Below the pieces are notes generated by a model. It worked only from the letters and a program-made list of their open reading frames with translations, ran no database searches and was not told where the DNA came from. The position numbers and the translations under genes are program-made. A stretch of DNA of 64,000 bases. Source: Panulirus ornatus (Eukaryota > Arthropoda > Malacostraca > Decapoda > Palinuridae). The number at the start of each line of letters is the position of its first letter. The first letter of the stretch is position 1. This document shows, piece after piece, positions 1-9,215 of the stretch. Location: assembly GCF_036320965.1 (NCBI RefSeq), contig NC_092231.1, forward strand, positions 30,798,199 through 30,862,198, written 5' to 3'.

Positions 1-1530
1 ACTGCAATACCATCCAAACCTACTGCCTTGCCAACTTTCATCTTCTGCAAAGCTTTTACTACCTCTTCTCTGTTTACCAAATCATTCTCCCTAACCCTCT
101 CACTTCGCACACCCCCTCAACCAAAACACACTGTATCTGCCACTCTATCATCTAACACATTCAACAAGCCTTCAAAATACTCACTCCATCTCCTTCTCAC
201 ATCACCATTACTTATCACCTCCCCATTAGTCCCCTTCACTAATGTTCCCATTTGTTCTCTTGTCTTACGCACTTTATTTACCTCCTTCCAAAACATCTTT
301 TTATTCTCCCTAAAATTTAATGATACTCTCTCACCCCAACTCTCATTTGCCCTCTTGCACCTTTCTCTTGACCTCTTGCCTCTTTCTTTTATACATCTCC
401 CACTCATTTGCACTTTTTCCGTGCAAAACTTGTCCAAATTCCTCTCTCTTCTTTTTCACCAATGATCTTACTTCATCCTGCCACTCACTACCCTTTCTGA
501 TTTGCCAACCTCCCATGCTTCTCATGCCACAAGCATCTTTTGGCAACCTATCGCTACTTCCCTAAATACATCCCATTCCTCCCCCACACCCATTACTTCC
601 TTTATTCTCACCTTTTTCCATTCTCCACTCAGTCTCTCCTGGTACTTCCTCACACAATTCTCCTTCCCAAGCTCACTTACTCTCACCTCTCTCTTCACCC
701 AAACATTCTCTCTTTTTTTCTGAAAACCTTTACAAATCTTCACCTTAGCCTCCACAAGATAATGATCAGACATCCCTCCACTTGCGCCTCTCAGCACATT
801 AACATCCAAAAGTCTCTCTTTCGTGCACCTATCAATTAATACGTTATCCAATAACGCTCTCTGGCCATCTCTCCTACTTACATACGTGTACTTGTGTATA
901 TCTCTCTTTTTAAACCAGGTATTCACTATCACCAGTACTTTTTCAGCACACAGATGTACAAGCTCTTCATTTCCATTTACAACACTGAACACCCCATATA
1001 CACCAATTATTCCCTCAACTGCCACATTACTCACCTTTCCATTCAAATCACCCATTGCTATAAACTGGTCTCATGCATCAAAACTGCTAACACACTCACT
1101 CTGCTGCTCCCAAAACGCTTGCCACTCATGATCTTTCTTCTCATGCCCAGGTGCATATGCACCAATAATCACCCATCTCTCTACATCCACTTTCAGTTTT
1201 ACCCATATCAATCTAGAGTTTACTTTCTTACACTCTATCACATACTCCCACCATTCCTGTTTCAGGAGTAGTGTTACTCCTTCCCTTGTTCTTGTCCTCT
1301 CACCAACCCCTGACTTTACTCCCAAAACATTCCCAAACCACTCTTCCCCTTTACCCTTGAGCTTCATTTCACTAAGAGCCAAAACATCTAGGTTCCTTTC
1401 CTCAAAGATACTACCTATCTCTCCTTTTTTCTCATCTTGGTTACATCCACACACATTTAGAAACCCCAATCTGAGCCTTCGAGGAGGATGAGAACTCCCT
1501 GCATGACTCCTTCTTCTGTTTTCCCTTTTA
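1..1530 (-). pseudogene. LINE endonuclease and linker, 5' part of an internally deleted copy
   Basis: Read on the minus strand, this is the amino-terminal half of the RTE-like LINE protein. The endonuclease runs from about 1,469 to 700, and the linker towards the RT from about 560 to 1. Visible endonuclease motifs are LNVCGCNQ, IGAYAPG, MGDLNGKV and GGMSDHYLVEAKV, which in this fold carry metal-binding and catalytic residues that nick target DNA. The usual ALSETKL is changed to ALSEMKL, and the start ATG is lost. Frame breaks near 1,060, 525 and 440 split it into three open pieces. The window edge cuts it where the RT begins (KAAGLDG). By comparison with 15,265-17,435 it belongs to an internally deleted element. 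It is not functional as written. Confidence 0.85.
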
Positions 1531-1636
1531 GAAGTTGAAATACAAGAAGGGGAGGGTTTCTAGCCCCCCACTCCCATCCCCTTTAGTCACCTTCTACAAC
1601 ATGTGATGAATGCTTGAGAAGTATTCTTTCTCCCCG

Positions 1637-1638
<2 letters not shown>
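1531..1638 (-). other. LINE 5' untranslated region
   Basis: A G/C-rich leader lies upstream of the endonuclease on the minus strand. It matches the leaders at 4,765-4,887, 17,436-17,525 and 49,150-49,260. It probably holds the internal promoter of the element, but no promoter motif is identifiable by eye. It abuts the AT tract and 3' tail of the next minus-strand copy. Confidence 0.7.
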
Positions 1639-1690
<52 letters not shown>

Positions 1691-1692
1691 TT
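1636..1692. repeat. AT microsatellite between two LINE copies
   Basis: An alternating AT run sits between the leader of one minus-strand LINE and the T-run that is the poly(A) end of the neighbouring copy. Confidence 0.9.
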
Positions 1693-1887
1693 TTTTTTTT
1701 TTCTTGCTTTGTCGCTGTCTCCCGCGTTTGCGAGGTAGCGCAAGGAAACAGACGAAAGAAATGGCCCAACCCCCCCCATACACATGTATATACATACGTC
1801 CAAACACGCAAATATACATACCTACACAGCTTTCCATGGTTTACCCCAGACGCTTCACATACCTTGCTTCAATCCACTGACAGCACG
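1693..1887 (-). other. LINE 3' untranslated tail, short type
   Basis: On the minus strand this follows the RT stop and ends in a poly(A) run. It contains the family-wide tail block GGCCATTTCTTTCGTCTG followed by a block that can fold as CGCT-CTC/GAG-AGCG. The same tail follows every complete RT 3' end in the window, so it is a real part of the element and the probable RT recognition site. Confidence 0.8.
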
Positions 1888-3040
1888 TCAACCCCGGTAT
1901 ACCACATCGCTCCAATTCACTCTATTCCTTGCCCTCCTTTCACCCTCCTGCATGTTCAGGCCCCGATCACACAAAATCTTTTTCACTCCATCTTTCCACC
2001 TCCAATTTGGTCTCCCTCTTCTCCTTGTTCCCTCCACCTCCGACACATATATCCTCTTGGTCAATCTTTCCTCACTCATCCTCTCCATGTGCCCAAACCA
2101 CTTCAAAACACCCTCTTCTGCTCTCTCAACCACCCTCTTTTTATTTCCACACATCTCTCTTACCCTTACGTTACTCACTCGATCAAACCACCTCACACCA
2201 CACATTGTCCTCAAACATCTCATTTCCAGCACATCCATCCTCCTGCGCACAACTCTATCCATAGCCCACGCCTCGCAACCATACAACATTGTTGGAACCA
2301 CTATTCCTTCAAACATACCCATTTTTGCTTTCCGAGATAATGTTCTCGACTTCCACACATTCTTCAAGGCTCCCAGGATTTTCGCCCCCTCCCCCACCCT
2401 ATGATCCACTTCCGCTTCCATGGTTCCATCCGCTGCCAGATCCACTCCCAGATATCTAAAACACTTCACTTCCTCCAGTTTTTCTCCATTCAAACTCACC
2501 TCCCAATTGACTTGACCCTCAACCCTACTGTACCTAATAACCTTGCTCTTATTCACATTTACTCTTAACTTTCTTCTTCCACACACTTTTCCAAACTCAG
2601 TCACCAGCTTCTGCAGTTTCTCACATGAATCAGCCACCAGCGCTGTATCATCAGCGAACAACAACTGACTCACTTCCCAAGCTCTCTCATCCCCAACAGA
2701 CTTCATACTTGCCCCTCTTTCCAAAACTCTTGCATTCACCTCCCTAACAACCCCATCCATAAACAAATTAAACAACCATGGAGACATCACACACCCCTGC
2801 CGCAAACCTACATTCACTGAGAACCAATCACTTTCCTCTCTTCCTACACGTACACATGCCTTACATCCTCGATAAAAACTTTTCACTGCTTCTAACAACT
2901 TTCCCCCCACACCATATATTCTTAATACCTTCCACAGAGCATCTCTATCAACTCTATCATATGCCTTCTCCAGATCCATAAATGCTACATACAAATCCAT
3001 TTGCTTTTCTAAGTATTTCTCACATACATTCTTCAAAGCA
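1888..3040 (-). pseudogene. LINE reverse transcriptase, 5'-truncated but open (382 aa)
   Basis: This is a clean open frame on the minus strand covering the RT from the sequence FALKNVCEKYL to the natural end NWSDVVYRG. It holds the catalytic motifs AFMDLEKAYDRV (motif A), LRQGCVMSPWLFN (motif B), LLFADDTALVA (motif C, the two metal-binding aspartates) and CFRYLGVDL. The C-terminal domain (CLRTMCGVRWFDR, then GRPNWRWKDG) follows. The finger region and everything upstream are absent. At 3,040 the LINE sequence stops and a TA tract begins, so this is a 5'-truncated insertion. The reading frame is intact, but it has no endonuclease and cannot be autonomous. Confidence 0.88.
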
Positions 3041-3042
3041 TA

Positions 3043-3095
<53 letters not shown>

Positions 3096-3098
3096 GTG
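3037..3098. repeat. TA microsatellite at a head-to-head LINE junction
   Basis: About 60 bases of TA-rich repeat separate a minus-strand RT (start at 3,040) from a plus-strand RT 3' end. Equivalent junctions lie near 18,925, 34,320 and 50,670. Confidence 0.9.
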
Positions 3099-3415
3099 TG
3101 TGTGGTGTGAGGTGGTTTGATCGAGTGAGTAACGTGAGGGTAAGAGAGATGTGTGGAAATGAAAAGAGCGTGGTTGAGAGAGCAGAAGAGGGTGTTTTGA
3201 GGTGGTTTGGGCACATGGAGAGGATGAGTGAGGAAAGATTGACCAAGAGGATATATGTGTCGGAGGTGGAGGTAACAAGGAGGAGAGGGAGACCAAATTG
3301 GGGGTGGAGGGATGAAGTGAAAAAGATTTTGTGTGATCGGGGCCTGAACATGCAGGAGGGTGAAAGGAGGGCAAGGAATAGAGTGAATTGGAGCGATGTG
3401 GTATACCGGGGTTGA
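3099..3415 (+). pseudogene. LINE reverse transcriptase C-terminal fragment
   Basis: An open stretch of about 105 residues covers MCGVRWFDRVSNVRVREM through KRIYVSEVEVTRRRGRPN to the stop after VVYRG. It is only the C-terminal domain downstream of the polymerase; all catalytic RT motifs are missing. It begins abruptly after the TA tract, as expected for a heavily 5'-truncated insertion, and continues into its own tail. Confidence 0.85.
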
Positions 3416-3598
3416 CGTGCTGTCAGTGGATTGAATCAAGGCATGTGAAGCGTCTGGGGTAAGCCATGGAAAGCTGTGTAGGTGTGTATATTTGCGTGTG
3501 TGGACGTGTGTATATGCATGTGTATGGGGGGGGTTGGGCCATTTCTTTCGTCTGTTTCCTTGCCCTACCTCGCAAACGCGGGAGACAGCGACAAAGTA
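3416..3598 (+). other. LINE 3' tail, short type
   Basis: This plus-strand tail follows the RT stop at 3,415. It contains GGGCCATTTCTTTCGTCTG and the hairpin-capable CGCAAACGCGGGAGACAGCG, then runs into an A/T-rich end. Confidence 0.8.
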
Positions 3599-3639
3599 TA
3601 ATAAATAAATATAAATATAATATATGTATATATATATAT

Positions 3640-4764
3640 TTATATTTTTCCCTGCAAAAATCGTCCAAATGCCTCTCTCTTCTCTTTCACTAATACTCTT
3701 ACTTCTTCATCCCACCACACACTACCCTTTCTAAACAGCCCACCTCCCACTCTTCTCATGCCACAAGCATCTTTTGCGCAATCCATCACTGATTCCCTAA
3801 ATACATCCCATTCCTCCCCGACTCCCCTTACTTCCATTGTTCTCACCTTTTTCCATTCTGTACACAGTCTCTCCTGGTACTTCCCCACACAGGTCTCCTT
3901 CCCAAGCTCACTTACTCTCACCACCTTCTTCACCCCAACATTCACTCCTCTTTTCTGAAAACCCATACTAATCTTCACCTTAGCCTCCACAAGATAATGA
4001 TCAGACATCCCTCCAGTTGCACCTCTCAGCACATTAACATCCAGAAGTCTCTCTTTCGCACGCCTGTCAATTAACACGTAATCCAATAACGCTCTCTGGC
4101 CATCTCTCCTACTTACATAAGTATACTTATGTATATCTCGCTTTTTAAACCAGGTATTCCCAATCATCAGTCCTTTTTCAGCACATAAATCTACAAGCTC
4201 TTCACCATTTCCATTTACAACACTGAACACCCCATGCATACCAATTATTCCCTCAACTGCCACATTACTCACCTTTGCATTCAAATCACCCATCACTATA
4301 ACCCGGTCTCGTGCATCAAAACCGCTAACACACTCATTTAGCTGCTCCCAAAACACTTGCCTCTCATGATCTTTCTTCTCATGCCCAGGTGCATATGCAC
4401 CAATAATCACCCACCTCTCTCCATCAACTTTCAATTTTACCCATATTAATCGAGAATTTACTTTCTTACATTCTATGACATACTCCCACAACTCCTGTTT
4501 CAGGAGTATTGCTACTCCTTCCCTTGCTCTTGTCCTCTCACTAACCCCTGACTTCACTCCCCAGACATTTCCAAACCACTCTTCCCCTTTACCCTTGAGC
4601 TTCGTTTCACTCAGAGCCAAAACATCCAGGTTCCTTTCCTCAAACATACTACCTATCTCTCCTTTTTTCACATCTTGGTTACATCCACACACATTTAGGC
4701 ACCCCACTCTGAGCCTTCGAGGAGGATGATCACTCCCCGCGTGACTCCTTCTTCTGTTTCCCAT
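3640..4764 (-). CDS. LINE AP-like endonuclease domain, open (374 aa)
   Basis: This is the best-preserved endonuclease of the family in the window. Numbered from the first methionine, LNVCGCNQ is at 23-30, the catalytic glutamate of ALSETKL is E53, GAYAPG is at 122-127 (Y124), MGDLNAKV carries D160 and N162, LLDYVLID is at 226-233, and the terminal SDH triad is S254-D255-H256. This matches the exonuclease III-like endonuclease that nicks the target strand for target-primed reverse transcription. The frame then enters the linker and ends in a chance stop inside the AT tract at 3,640-3,642. It points away from its own RT, which lies on the plus strand from 4,888. This is best explained as a 5' inversion of a single element. 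Confidence 0.88.
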   Translation of the reverse strand: MGNRRRSHAGSDHPPRRLRVGCLNVCGCNQDVKKGEIGSMFEERNLDVLALSETKLKGKGEEWFGNVWGVKSGVSERTRAREGVAILLKQELWEYVIECKKVNSRLIWVKLKVDGERWVIIGAYAPGHEKKDHERQVFWEQLNECVSGFDARDRVIVMGDLNAKVSNVAVEGIIGMHGVFSVVNGNGEELVDLCAEKGLMIGNTWFKKRDIHKYTYVSRRDGQRALLDYVLIDRRAKERLLDVNVLRGATGGMSDHYLVEAKVKISMGFQKRGVNVGVKKVVRVSELGKETCVGKYQERLCTEWKKVRTMEVRGVGEEWDVFRESVMDCAKDACGMRRVGGGLFRKGSVWWDEEVRVLVKEKREAFGRFLQGKI

Positions 4765-4887
4765 TTTAGAAAGTTAATACAAGGAGGGGAGGATTTCCGG
4801 CCCCCCGCTCCCGTCCCCTCTAGTCGCTTTCTACGACACGCGAGGAATACGTGGGAAGTATTCTTTCACCCCTATCCCCAGGGATAG
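4765..4887 (-). other. LINE 5' leader ending in a near-palindrome
   Basis: The leader lies upstream of the endonuclease on the minus strand and ends at CTATCCCCAGGGATAG (4,872-4,887), an inverted repeat of seven bases around a two-base centre. The next base belongs to plus-strand LINE linker sequence, so the palindrome marks the inversion point. It recurs intact at 20,688 and 36,161 and in degraded form near 52,465. Confidence 0.75.
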
Positions 4888-6751
4888 TGGGAGAAGTATA
4901 AAAGAAAGAGACAGGAGGTCAAGAGAAAGGTGCAAGAGGTGAAAAAAAGGGCAAATGAGAGTTGGGGTGAGAGACTATCAGTAAATTTTAGGGAGAATAA
5001 AAAGATGTTCTGGAAGGAGGTAAATAGGGTGCGTAAGACAAGGGAGCAAATGGGAACTTCAGTGAAGGGCGTAAATGGGGAGGTGATAACAAGTAGCGGT
5101 GATGTGAGAAGGAGATGGAATGAGTATTTTGAAGGTTTGTTGAATGTGTCTGATGACAGAGTGGCAGATATAGGGTGTTTTGGTCGAGGTGGTGTGCAAA
5201 GTGAGAGGGTTAGGGAAAATGATTTGGTAAACAGAGAAGAGGTAGTAAAAGCTTTGCGGAAGATGAAAGCCGGCAAGGCAGCAGGTTTGGATGGTATTGC
5301 AGTGGAATTTATTAAGAAAGGGGGTGACTGTATTGTTGACTGGTTGGTAAGGTTATTTAATGTATGTATGACTCATGGTGAGGTGCCTGAGGATTGGCGG
5401 AATGCGTGCATAGTGCCATTGTACAAAGGCAAAGGGGATAAGAGTGAGTGCTCAAATTACAGAGGTATAAGTTTGTTGAGTATTCCTGGTAAATTATATG
5501 GGAGGGTATTGATTGAGAGGGTGAAGGCATGCAGAGCATCAGATTGGGGAAGAGCAGTGTGGTTTCAGAAGTGGTAGAGGATGTGTGGATCAGGTGTTTG
5601 CTTTGAAGAATGTATGTGAGAAATACTTAGAAAAGCAAATGGATTTGTATGTAGCATTTATGGATCTGGAGAAGGCATATGATAGAGTTGATAGAGATGC
5701 TCTGTGGAAGGTATTAAGAATATATGGTGTGGGAGGAAAGTTGTTAGAAGCAGTGAAAAGTTTTTATCGAGGATGTAAGGCATGTGTACGTGTAGGAAGA
5801 GAGGAAAGTGATTGGTTCTCAGTGAATGTAGGTTTGCGGCAGGGGTGTGTGATGTCTCCATGGTTGTTTAATTTGTTTATGGATGGGGTTGTAAAGGAGG
5901 TAAATGCAAGAGTCCTGGAAAGAGGGGCAAGTATGAAGTCTGTTGGGGATGAGAGAGCTTGGGAAGTGAGTCAATTGTTGTTCGCTGATGATACAGCGCT
6001 GGTGGCTGATTCATGTGAGAAACTGCAGAAGCTGGTGACTGAGTTTGGTAAAGTGTGTGGAAGAAGAAAGTTGAGAGTAAATGTGAATAAGAGCAAGGTT
6101 ATTAGGTGCAGTAGGGGTGAGGGTCAAGTCAATTGGGAGGTGAGTTTGAATGGAGAAAAACTGGAGGAAGTGAAGTGTTTTAGATATCTGGGAGTGGATC
6201 TGTCAGCGGATGGAACCATGGAAGCGGAAGTGGATCATAGGGTGGGGGAGGGGGCGAAAATTTTGGGAGCCTTGAAAAATGTGTGGAAGTCGAGAACATT
6301 ATCTCGGAAAGCAAAAATGGGTATGTTTGAGGGAATAGTGGTTCCAACAATGCTGTATGGTTGCGAGGCGTGGGCTATGGATAGAGATGTGCGCAGGAGG
6401 ATGGATGTGCTGGAAATGAGATGTTTGAGGACAATGTGTGGTGTGAGGTGGTTTGATCGAGTAAGTAACGTAAGGGTAAGAGAGATGTGTGGAAATAAAA
6501 AGAGCGTGGTTGAGAGAGCAGAAGAGGGTGTTTTGAAATGGTTTGGGCACATGGAGAGAATGAGTGAGGAGAGATTGACCAAGAGGATATATGTGTCGGA
6601 GGTGGAGGGAACGAGGAGAAGAGGGAGACCAAATTGGAGGTGGAAAGATGGAGTGAAAAAGATTTTGTGTGATCGGGGCCTGAACATGCAGGAGGGTGAA
6701 AGGAGGGCAAGAAATAGAGTGAATTGGAGTCATGTGGTATACAGGGGTTGA
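4888..6751 (+). pseudogene. LINE linker and reverse transcriptase with one 2-base deletion
   Basis: Plus-strand sequence starts in the linker and runs to the natural RT end. The first frame (4,930-5,577) covers the linker, the KAAGLDGIAVEFIKKGGD region and NYRGISLLSIPGKLYGRV. The second (5,585-6,751) covers VFALKNVCEKYL, FMDLEKAYDRV, LRQGCVMSPWLFN, LLFADDTALVA and the C-terminal domain. The break is at about 5,531: GGCATGCAGAGC here, against GGCATGTACAGAGC in other copies, a loss of two bases. Otherwise the RT looks intact. The near-identical copy at 21,323 lacks the deletion. Confidence 0.88.
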
Positions 6752-6960
6752 CGTGCTGTCAGTGGATTGAAGCAAAGCATGTGAAGCGTCTGGGGTAAAC
6801 CATGGAAAGCTGTGTAGATATGTATATTTGCGTGTGTGGACGTGTGTATGTACATGTGTATGGGGGGGGGGGTTGGGCCATTTCTTTCGTCTGTTTCCTT
6901 GCGCTACCTCGCAACGCGGGACGACAGCGACAAAGTAAAAAAAAAAAAAAAATAAAAAAA
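6752..6960 (+). other. LINE 3' tail with poly(A)
   Basis: A short-type tail follows the RT stop and ends in an A-rich run at about 6,937-6,960. This is the 3' terminus of the element that starts at 3,640. Confidence 0.82.
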
Positions 6961-7047
6961 TATATTTATCTATATATTATATGTTTATATATGTATATAA
7001 TTGTATATGTATATTTATTATTATTGTCTATATTATATATAGTATTA
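6961..7047. repeat. AT-rich microsatellite
   Basis: Irregular TA/TTA repeats separate the poly(A) end of one LINE from the 5' truncation point of the next plus-strand copy. Confidence 0.8.
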
Positions 7048-8985
7048 ATGAAAGAGATAGAGAGAGGCTTTTGGACGATTTTTTTGCAGGGCAAAACATG
7101 GCATATTGCTGTGGGAGTTGTTTAAAAGATACAGACAGGAGGTCAAGAGAATGGTTGCAGAGGTGAAAAAAAGGGCAATTGAGAGTTGGGGTGAGAGGTG
7201 TATCATTAAATTTTAGGGAGAATTTAAAAAGCTGTTTCGGAAGGAGGTAATAAAGTGAGGAAGACAAGGGAGCAAATGGGTAACTTCAGTGAAGGGCGCA
7301 AATGGGGAGGTGATACAAGTAGTGGTGATGTGTGAAGGAGATGATGTGAGTATTTTTAAGGTTTGTTGAATGTGTTTAGATGATTGAGTGGCAGATATAG
7401 GGTGTTGTTGGTCGAGGTGGTTGCAAAGTGAGGATGGTTATGGGAAAATGTTTGGTAAACAGAGAAGAGGTAGTGAAAGCTTTGCGGAGATGAAAGCGGT
7501 GGCAAGGCAGCAGGTTTGGATGGTATTGACAGTGGGAATTTATTAAAAAAAGGGGTGACTGTATTGGTGACTGTTTGGTAAGGTTATTTAAAATGTATGT
7601 ATGACTCATGGTGAGGTAGCCTGAGGATTGGCGGTAATCAGTTGCTAGTGCCATTGTACAAAGGCAAAGGGGATTAAGAGTGATGCTCAATTACAGAGGT
7701 ATAAGTTTAGTTGAGTATTCCTGGTAAAATATATGGGAGGGTATTGATTGAGAGGTGAAGGCATGTACAGAGCATCAGATTGGGAAGAGCAGTGTGGTTT
7801 CAGATACAGACGTGGTAGAGATTTGTGGATCAGGTGTTTGCTTGAAGAATGTATGTGAGTAAATACTTAGAAAAGCAAAATGGATTTGTATATGTTTGCA
7901 TTTATGGATCAGGGAGAGAGCATTGATAGAGTTGATAAGAGATGCTCTGTGGAAGGTATAAGGAATATATGGTGTGGGAAAAAAGTTGTTTAGAAGCGTG
8001 GGAAAAATTTTTTTTCCAAAGGGGAAGGATGTTTTTTGGGAGGGGAAAAGGGGGGAAGTGATTTGTTCCCAGGAAAAAGAGGTTTCGGAAAGGGGGTGTG
8101 GTGTCCCCCTTTTTTAAATTTTTTTTATGGGTGGGGTTTTTTGGGGGGTAAAAGAAGAGGTTTTGGGAAAAAGGGGAGGGATGAAACTGTTGGGGATTGG
8201 GGAGCTTTGGGAATGTCCGTTGTTTTGCTGATGATAAAAAGCTTGGGGCGATTAGGTTTTAGAAACTTCAGAAGTGGTGACTGAAATTTGGAAAGTGTTT
8301 GGAAAGGGGGAAAAATTTAAAAGTAAATGTGAAAAAGAGCCCAAATTTTATTAGGGTTTTCAAGTAGGGGTTGGGGGGGAAGTTTTTAAAAAAGGGGGGA
8401 AGTGGAATGTTTTTGATATCTGGGGGTGGATTAGGGGCCAGGTAAAACCTTTTAAAAAGGGAAAGGTCATAGGGGGATTGGGGGGGGGAAAATTTTTGGG
8501 GGCTTTAAGAAATTTTGGAAGGGGAAAGATTTCCCAAAGGGGGAAAAAAGGGGTTATTTTGAAGGGAAAAAAGGGGTTTCCCAAAAATTTTAAAAGGGTT
8601 TCAGGCTGGGCTTTGGTTTTAAAGGGGGTGGATTGTTGGGAAAAGAATGTTTTAGGACAAATTTGGGGGTGAGGTTTGGGTTTTTATTGAGTAAAAAAAA
8701 GGGTTTAAAAGAGATGTTTTGGGGGTAAAAAGGGTGGGTTTTAAAAAGCAAAGAGGGGGTTTTTTTTAAAAAGGTTTGGGGGGTGGAAAGGGAAGGGGTG
8801 AAAAAATTACCAAAAGGCGGATAAAAATGTCAGGGTGGAGGGGAGCAAGGATAAGTGGGAGACCCCTTTGGAGATGGAAAGGATGAAGTGAAAAAGATTT
8901 TTAGGACAGGGCCTGAACTACATGAGGGGGTTTGAGGCGGCAATGAATAGAGTAAAATTTGGGAAAGAGTGGTAATCGGGGGACG
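7048..8985 (+). pseudogene. LINE linker and RT, heavily frameshifted
   Basis: This copy starts within the linker, at the end of the endonuclease (the DNA encodes EREAFGRFLQGK-like residues), and runs through the RT to its end. Indels occur every 15-30 bases up to about 8,000. From 8,010 to 9,010 the sequence degenerates into runs of G, A and T while keeping the order of RT landmarks. One is the GTGTGGTGTCCCCC block where other copies read GTGTGTGATGTCTCC. No usable frame exists. The damage looks more like consensus error than natural decay. Confidence 0.7.
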
Positions 8986-9215
8986 TACTGTAGGGACTGA
9001 ACCCGGACTGTGAAAAGTCTTGGTAAACCATGGAAAGGTCTGTGGGGATTTGGGGTGGATGGGAGCTGTAGTTTTGGTGCCAAAACACATGACAGCCCAG
9101 AGACTGAGTGTGAGTGAGTGCCTTTTTTGTTTTTTCTTGGTGCTACCTTGCTGAAGCAGTGGGTAGCGATGCGTTCCTGTTGGGGGGGGGGAAAAACCCT
9201 GGTTGTTTATTTGTT
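8986..9215 (+). other. LINE 3' tail, long type, degraded
   Basis: Tail sequence follows the RT end: ACCATGGAAAGGTCTGTGG, then the long-type block with GGGAGCTGTAG and an imperfect hairpin block. No LINE coding sequence is present. Confidence 0.6.

Larger units (their letters stand above)
3640..6960. mobile_element. Nearly complete RTE-like LINE with inverted 5' segment
   Basis: The two halves together make one almost full-length element. Leader, endonuclease and the start of the linker (3,640-4,887) are inverted. The rest of the linker, RT, tail and poly(A) (4,888-6,960) are in sense orientation. The inverted part stops at the linker residues LQGK, and the sense part resumes about a dozen bases later in the same linker (MYKRKRQEV in other copies). 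Only a few bases are lost, which is the signature of twin priming during insertion. It inserted into the A/T-rich end of the preceding tail. Confidence 0.75.

Noticed and set aside
28..465. Long open frames on the strand opposite to LINE coding sequence, rich in Ser, Thr, Leu and Pro
   Set aside because: They are antisense shadows of the endonuclease, linker and RT. They recur wherever the LINE occurs and have no independent motif.
1583..1837. Open frames through AT microsatellites giving Tyr-Ile repeats
   Set aside because: These are translations of simple repeats plus LINE tail and do not represent a protein.
1888..6751. RNase H domain or LTR-type (gag-protease-integrase) polyprotein
   Set aside because: After the RT only a short C-terminal domain with GRPNWRWKDG is present. 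There are no long terminal repeats, protease or integrase motifs, so this is a non-LTR element.
7028..7267. Separate small genes in the noisy LINE stretches
   Set aside because: Every such piece aligns in order with linker, RT or endonuclease sequence of the same LINE. The breaks are indels in one sequence.
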